This document shows, piece by piece, positions 47,901 to 56,141 of a DNA stretch of 64,000 bases; position 1 is the first letter of the stretch; each line of letters starts with the position of its first letter. This DNA is from Holothuria scabra (Eukaryota; Echinodermata; Holothuroidea; Aspidochirotida; Holothuriidae): contig CM074187.1 in assembly GCA_037179385.1 (NCBI GenBank), forward strand, positions 43,186,879-43,250,878, written 5' to 3'. The translations under genes and the position numbers were made by a program. The notes under the pieces are model-generated. The model saw nothing but the letters and a program-made list of their open reading frames with translations. It had not been told where the DNA came from and made no database searches.

Positions 47901-50771
47901 CTTTTCTATGCCTGTGCCATATGGATTGCTGCATTCAAATAAAGAATTAATTGTGGAGGCTGCCATTTTGGGTTATTTGCTGCCAATCATGGTACAGGTA
48001 AAACCAGAAAGCCAAAAGGCTTAGTGATTCCTTGCCGCTGAAATGTAAGGCCTTTTTTCACATTGACATTGCTTTGCAATGTTTTTCAATTAACAGGGCT
48101 CCATAATGTGCCCACAAAGTATACATGCAAGGCATCCAATCTTCCTACATTGAGATCCCCCTTGCCCGTTGTGAACCCAAATGACATTTGACCTCCACCA
48201 AAAACTTCTGGGACCATGTATTCACTATGTGCCATCTACAGGACAAGTTACAGGACCCTACAAGTGACCTTTCTTGAAACACTGTGCAGGAAAGCTTGTC
48301 AGGCTTTGAACATGCTGACTCCAAATGAACTTTGACCTTTCAGAAAATCAATAGTGATCATCTACTCAATATGACCAATCCACACACTAAATATGAGCAC
48401 AGTCACATCTACCGTTCTTGAGATATCGTGTTTACGAAGTTTTGACCTTTTGACCTCTCATGACCCCAAATGACCTTTGACCTCCACCAAAAACAATAGG
48501 GATCATCTACTCAATATGGCCAACACACTCACCAAATATGAGTATAGTCACATGTACCGTTCTCAAGATATCGTGTTTACGAAGTTTTGACCTTTTCACC
48601 TCTCATGACCCCAAATGACCTTTGATCTCCACCACAAACAGTAGGGATCATCTACTCAATATGGCCAATGCACACACCGAATATGAGATTAGTCACACTT
48701 ACTCTTCTTGAGATACCGTGTTTACAAGCAATTTTTAAGGAATTTACCTATTGACCTCTCGTGACCCCAAATGACCTTTGACCTCCACGAAAATCAATAG
48801 GGATCATCTACTCAATATGACCAACCCACACACCAAATATGAGCATAGTCACATGTACCATTCTCGAGATATCGTGTTTACGAAGTTCTGACCTTTTGAC
48901 CTCTCGTGACTCCAAATGACCTTTGACCTCCACCAAAAACAATATGGATCATCTACTCGATATGACCAACCTACACACCAAATATGAGCATAGTCACATG
49001 TACCGTTCACGAGATATCGTGTTTACGAAGTTTTGACCTTTTAACCTCTCGTGACCCCAAATGACCTTTGGCCTCCACCAAAAACAATATGGATCATCTA
49101 CTTGATATGACCAACCTACACACTAAATATGAGCATAGTCACATGTACCGTTCTCGAGATATCGTGTTTACGAAATTTTGACCTTTTCACCTCTCGTGAC
49201 CCCAAGTGACCTTTGACGTCCACCAAAAACAATAGGGATCATCTACTCAATATGGTCAATGCACACACCAAATATGAGATAAGTCACCCTTACCCTTCTT
49301 GAGATACCGTGTTTACAAGCAATTTCTAAGGAATTTACCTATTGACCTCTCATGACCCCAAATGACCTTTGACCTCCACAAAAATCGATAGGGATCATCA
49401 ACTCAATATGACCAATCCACACACCAAATATGAGCATAGTCACGTGTACCGTTCTCGAGATATCGTGTTTACAAGGTTTTGACCTTTTGACCTCTCGTGA
49501 CCCCAAATGACCTTTGATCTACACCAAAAACAATAGGGATCATCTACTCAATATGGCCAATGCACACACTAAATATGAGATTAGTCACGCTCACCCTTCT
49601 TGAGATACCGTGTTTACAAGCAATTTCTAAGGAATTTACCTATTGACCTCTCGTGACCCCAAATTACCTTTGACCTCCAAGAAAATCGATAGGGATCATC
49701 TAATCAATATGACCAACCCACACACCAAATATGAGCATAGTCACATGTACCGTTCTCGAGATATCGTGATTACAAGATTTTGACCTTTTGACCTCTCGTG
49801 ACCCCAAGTGACCTTTGACGTCCACCAAAAACAATAGGGTTCATCTACTCAATATGCGCAATCCACATGCCAAGTGTGAGATCCCTCGGAGTTACCCTTC
49901 TTGAGATATCGTGTTTACAAGCCAAAGTGTCACATACGCACACACACACATACACACGACATCACCATCGCATAGATTCCTTGCCTGCCTACAGCAAGGA
50001 ATCAAAAAAACCCATGAGAACTCTTAATTTGAACTAGGCTCCATCTTGCAATGGTGATAGCACCCCTACAGTGTTCATCATAGATATCGCAATTACAGGC
50101 AATTTAGGAGGTTTTTGCAGATTTATCGCTGGGTTTTTCTTCCCAACATGGCAAATCCATATACAAAGTATGAAAAGTGTCTGTCATTCCTAAATTGAGA
50201 TAATGCGATTACAAGCTTTTTAGACTTTGACCTCTGGTGACCTCAAATGACTCTTCACCTCCACCAAAAACAATAGGGTACTTCCTCTCAACATGACAAG
50301 TTTATATATCAAATATGAAAAGTGCTGGTCATGCTAAACTTGAGATATTGAGATTACAAGTACTTTAGGAAGTTTTTAGAAATTTAGCGCTGGTGACCTC
50401 ATATGACCTCTGACATCCACCACAAACACATACATACACACACACACACAACATCACCATCACATAGATTCCTTGCCTGCCTTCGGCAAGGAATCAAAAA
50501 CAAACAAAATTACGTAAAATTAAGAGTGTTTTTCCATCACAAAATTACTGTGGGATTCATCAAAACAATTACACATATGTAATGTAAACCTACCACATTC
50601 TCTGGTAATTTATATCCTGGTAAGTACTTTACATTTTCGTGGGTGGTGTTGATAATTTCTGTCAATTTTTTTCCATCAACCATCTCTTCAAATACCCACA
50701 TGTTGACTGTAGAGTCGAACTCATCAAACTTGGCAGCATTAGCCCCAACGATACGTGCAATGGCACTTCCC
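32894..50771 (-). CDS. GPD1: Glycerol-3-phosphate dehydrogenase [NAD+], cytosolic (exons 2-8; exon 1 not found)
   Basis: This enzyme interconverts dihydroxyacetone phosphate and glycerol 3-phosphate with NADH, linking glycolysis to glycerolipid synthesis and the glycerophosphate shuttle in the cytosol. Seven coding exons join in phase with GT-AG borders to give about 336 residues; with the missing ~13-residue start this equals the usual ~349. The NAD-binding half holds [22 protein letters not shown], the lysine ending exon 3 (GISLIK) and [11 protein letters not shown]. The catalytic half holds the lysine of GALK, then [37 protein letters not shown], and the C-terminus [11 protein letters not shown]1 and GPD1L cannot be separated from this alone. 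Exon 1 (MA..-GSGN) was not recognised up to 64,000, so intron 1 may exceed 13 kb. Confidence 0.97.
33485..33820. mobile_element. Near-complete palindromic foldback element in GPD1 intron 7
   Basis: The left arm starts AAGGCCTGTATACACGAGC and the right arm ends GCTCGTGTATACAGGCCTTT. The arms mirror each other over about 130 bases, including CCTGTCTACACTGTGCAACA and its complement. The centre is made of degenerate ACATTTTGAAAATGTTTTG words. The left edge carries TTAA, the right edge TTTA, so a TTAA duplication with one change is likely. Length about 336 bp, non-coding. Confidence 0.85.
34205..34400 (-). mobile_element. Diverged SINE copy, minus strand
   Basis: Shared words with 37946-38170: AGCTTTTTTCACTATTTGTGGCTCACTAG, CATACTCCATTGCTTATGCTGAGCA, TACGTTCCATTGTTTGAGTC and CTCCAGACATCC. 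It lies in GPD1 intron 7 on the gene's sense strand. Confidence 0.6.
34538..34622. repeat. Purine-rich tract
   Basis: Almost uninterrupted A/G (GGAAGGGGAATGAAGAGG, GGAAAGAAAAAGAAGAAG) on the plus strand inside GPD1 intron 7. It is a degenerate microsatellite, and a polypyrimidine stretch in the transcript of the gene. Confidence 0.8.
34750..34935. mobile_element. Diverged relative of the 17388-17755 MITE
   Basis: GAGGCACATTGAGTTGGAATC, then TCCCATGACAATGCTTATAATTAGCATAATTAATG and a TGGGCATAATTTGAAAAG stretch follow the order of the 17.4-kb element. Only the left part is recognisable. Confidence 0.5.
35706..35812 (-). CDS. GPD1: GPD1 exon 7
   Basis: 107 bases: [20 protein letters not shown] to DKGMEE plus two bases. 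[13 protein letters not shown] is the family signature of the C-terminal helical domain. Acceptor CCAACAG, donor AAAG|GTAAAA. Confidence 0.97.
35961..36300. repeat. Tandem duplication, 181-bp period, in GPD1 intron 6
   Basis: The phrase AATGAAGTAACAAGCTATAGG and the following 120 bases occur twice (from 35971 and 36152), with about one change in ten. Non-coding. Confidence 0.8.
36953..37183 (-). CDS. GPD1: GPD1 exon 6
   Basis: 231 bases, 77 codons, phase 0 at both ends. It is the most conserved part of the protein: [25 protein letters not shown], then the [20 protein letters not shown] substrate-binding block and [10 protein letters not shown]. Acceptor TTTTGCAG, donor AAG|GTAGGA. Confidence 0.98.
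37946..38172 (-). mobile_element. tRNA-derived SINE, minus strand, best copy
   Basis: On the minus strand the 5' end reads GGTCAAGTGGTTAGAGCATC (A-box type) and GGAGTTTCAAGTCCC (B-box type), spaced as in a tRNA-like RNA polymerase III promoter. The body follows and ends in CAATCTATCTATC. It lies in GPD1 intron 5 on the sense strand. The 91-codon minus frame across it is spurious. Confidence 0.75.
38849..38961 (-). CDS. GPD1: GPD1 exon 5
   Basis: 113 bases: two bases complete the Gly codon, then 37 codons from [10 protein letters not shown] to ELCGALK. The final lysine is the catalytic Lys of the family (about residue 204 in vertebrates). Donor AAG|GTAAAT, phase 0. Confidence 0.97.
39255..41452. 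repeat. Minisatellite array 1 (about 142-bp units) in GPD1 intron 4
   Basis: About 15 units. Each contains the run TTTGACCCCATGTGACCCC, then AAATGACCTTTGACCTCC, AACGCATCAACATATCAAG, TTTCCTACCATGAGATATCGT and GTAAACAAGGATTTC. First units are the most diverged and the last breaks off at 41,380 before a CA-rich tract. About a dozen units keep TGACCTTTGACCT exactly. Units differ by scattered substitutions, so the array is not freshly homogenised. Confidence 0.95.
41455..41735. repeat. CA/CATA microsatellites after array 1
   Basis: Two blocks of CACACA/CATACA (about 41459-41490 and 41660-41732) flank a stretch with a 19-bp inverted repeat ACAATAGAC-T-GTCTATTGT at 41556-41574. The block follows directly on the last unit of array 1. 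Confidence 0.85.
42976..43117 (-). CDS. GPD1: GPD1 exon 4
   Basis: 142 bases: [15 protein letters not shown] ... [14 protein letters not shown] ... NYCETTI plus one base; donor ATAG|GTGAGT. The conserved MGANIAxEVA and FCETTIG-like segments are present. The stretch just after the start (VHIKDKG) is variable within the family. Confidence 0.97.
44308..44448 (-). CDS. GPD1: GPD1 exon 3
   Basis: 141 bases, 47 codons, both ends phase 0 ([16 protein letters not shown] ... [14 protein letters not shown]). It contains the conserved VPHQF segment and ends in the lysine equivalent to the active-site Lys near residue 120 of the vertebrate enzyme. Confidence 0.97.
44640..46350. other. GPD1 intron 2 segment rich in TACAGTA words
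   Basis: TACAGTA, GTACAGTA and CTGTACAG recur many times. The open frame at 45887-46213 (108 codons, plus strand) lacks homology, lies antisense in an intron and is not called as a gene. Confidence 0.5.
47735..47890. repeat. Short interspersed repeat, related to 61128-61297
   Basis: Begins GGCTGGAAAAAAAACAGC and ends TTTTTTCCAGCCCTGG, with internal CTGGAAAATTTTGG, TATGTAAACATGTGAAG and CTCCTGGGAAATTT. The copy at 61 kb has the same order with more changes. The ends are inverted over about 10 bases. Confidence 0.55.
48095..49930. repeat. Minisatellite array 2 (about 145-150-bp units) in GPD1 intron 2
   Basis: About 12 units with the order GACCTTTTGACCTCTCGTGA, CCCCAAATGACCTTTGACC, TCCACCAAAAACAATAGGG, ATCATCTACTCAATATGACC, CAAATATGAGCATAGTCAC and TTCTCGAGATATCGTGTTTAC. 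It shares the TGACCCCAAATGACCTTTGACC core and the GAGATATCGTGT word with array 1 but is otherwise different. A higher-order pattern shows: some units have TTGACCTTTTGACC, others AATTTCTAAGGAATTTACC, alternating. Confidence 0.95.
49931..50500. repeat. Tail of array 2: microsatellites, degenerate units and two hairpins
   Basis: ACACAC/ATACAC tracts at about 49935-49957 and 50427-50451 are each followed by CATCACCATC and a hairpin: GATTCCTTGC paired with GCAAGGAATC, at 49975-50003 and 50467-50495, then an A-rich stretch. Between them lie degenerate units (50060-50420) with TGACCTC-type words. Confidence 0.85.
50594..50771 (-). CDS. GPD1: GPD1 exon 2
   Basis: 178 bases. The acceptor is CTCTTATAG; the first base completes the Trp codon of the Rossmann motif, followed by [15 protein letters not shown] and 59 codons in all, to [10 protein letters not shown]. 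The donor is GTG|GTAGGT, phase 0. It covers the first part of the NAD-binding fold. Confidence 0.97.
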
Positions 50772-51039
50772 CTATAAGAGAGAGAGAGAGAAAAATTGAA
50801 GTTTTAATAATAAAACAAAAGGATTTCAATGTTTGTATCATGATTAAAACAAGAGCATCAATGATGCTGAAGCTCAACTGCGATTGAGTCTCCAACACAT
50901 TTATTGTTAAGCAGTTTCAATAGAGACCAAAACTGAGAGCAAAGAGTTATGATAGTGTCTGGAATATTGTGCATGTTTTGAGCTACAGAATGAGAGTAAG
51001 AGACTGCAAAGCTTGAAATTTTTGTTTATATTTGTAGGC

Positions 51040-51370
51040 TCAATTCTATAGGTTAGTTAGTTAGTTAGATGAGGTTTAATGGCCCAGTTTCCAATCAATT
51101 AGTTCAATTCAAGACAACCACAGCTTTTGAATTTCCCTGAAAGTGACTCCCTTATATGCCATACTCAAAAGTTCATATGATGTATCTACAAAACTGCACC
51201 AAATTATTTCTTGCAAAGAGGGACCATGAGGATGGATGCCATGACATCTTAACAACAGCCTAGTCTCAGACAGAATCAGTGTAAGGGCGTAGAGTGCATT
51301 ACTGTTTAGTGTTTGTTGGTTACAGCAGGTGAGCTGTGCATTGGTGTAGCCTAGAGTGAAGGCCATCCTA
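51040..51370 (-). mobile_element. Diverged SINE copy upstream of GPD1 exon 2
   Basis: TTAGTTAGATGAGGTTTAATGGCCCAGTTTCCAAT, then CAAGACAACCACAGCTTTTGAATTT follow the 3' part of the 37.9-kb SINE. The head is not preserved. Confidence 0.5.
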
Positions 51371-51539
51371 GTGTTATGCCATGATGATATTGTCTTTGTG
51401 CTTCATGTCACTACAGCAAAGTTGATCAAATGTTACAATTACGCCATATGCTGTAAAGTCAGGTACGGAGTTTGATACACCACAAATCTGCATGAAAACT
51501 GTTCAAGTTTGTACTATGGCTCGTACTCACTATAATTTG

Positions 51540-54200
51540 TTTAGTAATACCATTGTACCACCATTGCTACTATATGTAGTATAAGCCTAGGCTAGGCTAA
51601 GGAATTTTAGTATGTACTGATTGGACTAGGCTAGGCCTAGTTGTCAGTAAAGGTGTGTAGTTGGTTGCAGATAGCTCCCTATAGGCCTGTACGCTTCTTT
51701 TTTATTCGTAGAAGGTCTAACGTTAGGGAACAATTGATTTTTCAAAAATCTTTAAATTTGTTCCAAAATCGAGGTTAGGCCTAGGCTTAAAAAAATGGTT
51801 TAGTATAGGTAAAATGCACAATTTAAGTGTAGCCTGGATCTGACCTGTTCTTTTAGAATCTGGTGTCAGATTAATAAAAAAAAAGGAGTCAGAAAGCTGT
51901 TACTTTGAGGTTGGTGTTGTGGCTAATTTTCAAGAAACTGAATGGTCCATTGGCATGAAAGTTCTCTAGCCTAATGTTCAGCCTTCCCAAAAATTTTTGG
52001 TCTGCAATCCTTACTACAACTTGGCTAGGCATACTTGCAAGCATTCTAGGCTATAGTGAGGTGACAAATTATTAATGTCGTCTAGCTCATCAGCATACTT
52101 ATGTACCCCTTAACAAAGTTCTTTAGTCCCACAGTAAATAGGTGAGGCCTAATGTTAGTATTGGGCACAATGGCAATTCAAACAATAAAGGCAATTAGTC
52201 TGATGGGTATAGGAGAAAACCCACAAAATTCATGATGTTTACTAAGTCAATAAATAAAATTTGTTCAACTTTGAAAGGAGGATCAACTTCGCCTTTTACC
52301 AGTTGTATCTTATTACACAGCATAGGCTTGATGTAGCCTAGCCTAGGCCTAATATGTTAAAGAAATAAATGACTGTTACAAGGCTAAGTTGCTTGACAGT
52401 GCTTTCCAAGTAAGACACATGAAAGGGAAAAAGCGATCAGAAATCATCTTATTTTCAGTCCAGTTATATATTATGTTAAATATTGTGCTTTTTGGAGTAA
52501 TCTCGACAGTTTTGTGACTAGCAAGGTTTCTGCCAAGGTGGGGAAAAGGGAGGAATGAGATTAAGGGGGGATAATCCCCCCCCCCCTTCATTTTGCAAAG
52601 CTTGAGTTTTCTAAGGTACATTTTGGAGATCATCTTGCAAATAAGTTCCTTAGATATCATATTGGAACAAAACATAGGTGAGTTATCAAAACTTAAAATG
52701 GAATATTGCAGAATTACAACCTGGCATAGGCCCCTTGACACCACATGGGTTACGTGACGATCACTTCACAATCGCGGATGTTGCTTCGGCAACATGCGGT
52801 CCTCCCCCCCCCTTATTTGCAATCCTGGCAGAAACCCTGACTAGGAAGTACATATCAGCAGGATTTTCCATATGATCCCGATTTGAAATAAATATCTAGG
52901 CCTAGGCTAATAAACTTTGTGCTTTTTCTCCTATAACCGTAACACTAACTGCCCTGCTTCGAATTGCCAGTGGCGCATCCATGTTGCACTGTAAGGGGGG
53001 TTTTAACATCGACTTTTGAAAGAGTAATCGCCATCCTGGTAGCAAAGTATGCAAATAGGGGCCTAGGCCTAGCCTATAGGCTTCGTTAAAACTCAAGGCA
53101 GGGATTGAACCCTAAACCCCCTTGGATCCGCCACTGATTACGGTTGTGCCCTGTTAAGGGCTGGTGACACTACAGCGATTTTCCGATCTGATTTTTTTCT
53201 TAATCTGACCAGCAGTATTTATTCAGATTCTGTTCTATGGCTGCTAGGCCTTTAACGATAACTGATTTTAGTTTGCGTCACAGTAAAGTGTTCTGCTACC
53301 ACTGTAGCCTAGGCTTAGGCCTAGGCTATAACTTACATCGCTAAACAGAACCTTATTTGGTCGAAAAACAGTCTGACTTTAGTATGCACCTCCGATAAAA
53401 GATGTGATGTCACGAAATATTTAAGTTAGCCTAGGATAGGCCGCTAGCCTAGTTTACATTTCATTTTCATACTTCTTTTATACAAATCATACATTTACAC
53501 AAGTTGGCAAATTTTTGGCTTTTTCTGACCAGGGATGGAGATATAACTTAGGCCTAGGCCTAAAGGCAAAAACACATAAAAATCGGACCGTAATCCGATC
53601 TGAAATCACTGTAGTGTCACCTGCCCTTAACGGCACGAAAAGTTGCTCATTTCATCCCAAGTTTGTACTAGCAGTTTCGAAATTGTCTAAATCAACAAAA
53701 ACAACTGAATAGCCTAGGCCTAGCCTAGGCTAAGCCTGCCTAGCCCTACATCAAGTTGTAGGCATAAGATCTAACAATTTGCATAGCCTACAAATGAACG
53801 GTTATCATAGAAAATTAACATTTTATGTTGTTAACAAGAAGGCAGTCAATTTAGCCAATGCGGATGGCAGATCCCTGGTTATTTTGATACGTCATAGTAA
53901 GTAGCCGTAGGCTACTATGTATTGCCACTTCTTGGCGAACGACACAGTCCTTTACAACTGCAACGTTAGGCTAACGTTACTTAGTGCTAGCTGTACAAAC
54001 TCCCAAGTTATACTAGGCCTAACTTTAGGCCTAGGGCTAGGCCTACAGAACGCTGTGCTGTGTACCAACATTAAGCACTCCCCGAGTTTTTAATTTTCTC
54101 TGCTTCGACAGAGTCAAGTATGTGAAAAAGGAAACAGTTAAATCATGTCCAGTCTATTGTCACTTTATGTAATCGGAGCCTAGGCCTATGTCCTCTCGGT
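51540..54200. repeat. Cluster of TAGGCC / TAGGCT hexamer words
   Basis: AGGCCTAGGC, CTAGGCCTAGGCT and related words appear in at least twelve places (for example 51590, 52341, 52898, 53061, 53306, 53550, 53713, 54015, 54178), singly or as two to four tandem hexamers. They are rare elsewhere in the window. The cluster lies in GPD1 intron 1. Confidence 0.75.
53154..53630. mobile_element. TTAA-flanked MITE, third family
   Basis: Left end TTAAGGGCTGGTGACACTAC, right end GTAGTGTCACCTGCCCTTAA; the inverted repeats continue inward through AGCGATTTTCCGATCTGA and its counterpart. 477 bases, non-coding, with several TAGGCC words inside. TTAA occurs at both outer edges. Confidence 0.85.
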
Positions 54201-54925
54201 TGTAATTTCGCACTGCACACTTGATCAACACATGCATCGCCGCGGCACATATATTTCAATTACATCATACTATATATCGCGTCGAATCAGTCATCGTTGC
54301 TCGCATCAACAACGAGTAGTTTTCTACGTACACCTATATGTTGCGTATTACAGAATGTTTGGGAAGCGTAGCATGCGTGAATACTGTACGTAGCTTTACT
54401 ACAGTGAAGCCTTACCACCCTAATGTCAAAGATCTATACTGTCGGTGGATGGGAGACTAATTAACAGCAAAGCCTCCAAACGATTGCGAATGTTGGTTCC
54501 CAAAATAACACCTCGATTGACGGAATTCTCATTAAATTTTACATTTTTTTCTCTATATTTATTTGTAAAGAAATGAGCACTTGTGTTCCTTTATGCTCCG
54601 GAGTATATGCAGCTTAAAAAGTAACCAAAGCTTATATGCTTGGTAACAGGAGCTATTATCCTGCTCTATGGCGGAGCCATAACACAAAGTTCCATGTGTA
54701 CGTCACCAGCCACTTACTCTCGTGATCTAGCAACTATATAGATGTCAATGGGAACAGTCGCTCGGTCAGATCGGAAGAGTGGCCTGGTCAATTTTTGTGG
54801 GCCTGATTGGGACCTTTTCAATGTTTTAGGTCATTCAGATCACCCACACAGCAACTCTGTGCAATCCAACTTGACATGCCCATAAATTTATACTTTGTTC
54901 AATCAAATGGAAAGTCACAAATTCA
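54201..54925. other. CpG-bearing stretch, possible promoter region
   Basis: CpG returns here (CGCCGCGGCAC, ATATCGCGTCGAATC, CTACGTACACC) after a long CpG-poor region. It could be the 5' flank of GPD1, but no ATG-bearing exon with a GxGNW coding end was found on the minus strand. Confidence 0.3.
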
Positions 54926-54929
54926 CAGA

Positions 54930-55261
54930 AGTCTCTAATCAAAAACTTTCACCACAGTTTCACAATTTGACCTCTTGTGACCCCGTCTTACTTTCAACAT
55001 CACCGAAAAACACAACTTTGATGACCAATCATCTACTGAACACTTCTGTCAAATTTGAAAACATTCCAACAAAACCACAAGGAGTTGAAGGCTTTTTCGT
55101 GATTTCACTCTTTGACCTCTCACGACCCCAAATGACCTTTGACCTACTTGCTGTTACCATATATATCAAGCCCTTGACAAGTGCTTTAAGCCTACCAACT
55201 TTGACAGGGAACGGTCAAAGAATCTGTAGACAGCAGCCTTTTTTCCAATGTTGACAGACAG

Positions 55262-55307
<46 letters not shown>

Positions 55308-55345
55308 GCATTGCCATGACAATAGCTCAACTTGTTGAGCTAATA
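54930..55345. repeat. Diverged minisatellite units with GACA microsatellite and hairpin
   Basis: TTTGACCTCTTGTGACCCC near 54965 and CGACCCCAAATGACCTTTGACCT near 55122 belong to the same family as arrays 1 and 2. A (GACA)n tract follows at 55253-55306, then CATTGCCATGACAAT and the hairpin AGCTCAAC-TT-GTTGAGCT at 55324-55341. Confidence 0.85.
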
Positions 55346-56087
55346 ATGACAAGTGTAAGTACTGGCATGGATCCAAGGGGCTTTTACGACCTCAACCCTC
55401 CCTTTTTCCCACATTAACAATAAAACCTACAGAAAATTAGCAGTGCAACTCCCTCACACCCCCATTTTCTCTTTTGTCCTTCCCCCTTTTTTGGAATGTC
55501 TGGATCTGAACCCGAAGTAAGTTCATTTTCATACAGTACAGTACACCAATACCGTACCTGAATATTGTCTCCCTGCAGGATGGAGATTGTAGAATAAGCC
55601 CATGGTATTAATCACCAGTAATGAGAAGTTGCTAATGGGCAAGTACTCAGACAGTTAATGAACTTGAAAGCTGTAACTTTACCAGAGCTGTTGTGAGTTA
55701 TCCCTGAGGGACCACATCATTCTTACAGTACCATGAGTTCTTGCAAAGTTACACACCTTACAGTAATAACTTAGCAAACTCATAGATTTGGAAAAATGCT
55801 AGGCATGAAAGCTGCTTTCAATTCAAGAAGATCAATATTATTACTCTAAAAAATGTGTGGTGAAAATTTCCTGGTTAAGTCTTTGGTAACATAATTCTGG
55901 TGACTTTCACCACTAATCCTGGTAAATATTTTCCGTCTTCGCTCGAGCTCGTTTCCGATTGGCTGATTTGTCCAGCCATTGTGAATTATGATAATTACCC
56001 CGACTATACGTTAGACAATCCGGCCCGCAACATTAGACGCAGAAACGGCGAACAACGCAGTTAAAACATCAACAATTGCGAACAGAC
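55346..56087. other. Sequence upstream of the 56088 start
   Basis: No exon. A CCAAT-type word on the minus strand (GATTGGCTG, 55958) and increased CpG (55930-56060) would suit the 5' flank of a plus-strand gene. Confidence 0.35.
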
Positions 56088-56141
56088 ATGGTCGACAAAC
56101 TAGAAGAATGGAATCTACCAAGCTTAGGAGATATTTTGAAG
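56088..56141 (+). CDS. Candidate first coding exon, unidentified gene
   Basis: ATG at 56088 in a good context (GACATGG) opens 18 codons, MVDKLEEWNLPSLGDILK, ending exactly at a donor AAG|GTAAAT in phase 0. The sequence before it is CpG-rich and contains a GATTGGCTG word, as a housekeeping promoter might. The peptide could begin a helical domain, but no family is recognisable and no second exon was located downstream. Confidence 0.35.

Noticed and set aside
52290..52320. Candidate GPD1 exon 1 (minus strand, reads C-V-I-R-Y-N-W before a GT)
   Set aside because: It lacks the glycines of the Rossmann motif and has no upstream ATG in a sensible frame.
54895..55254. 119-codon plus-strand open frame
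   Set aside because: It crosses the TGACC-type minisatellite units and carries their translated repeat phrases.
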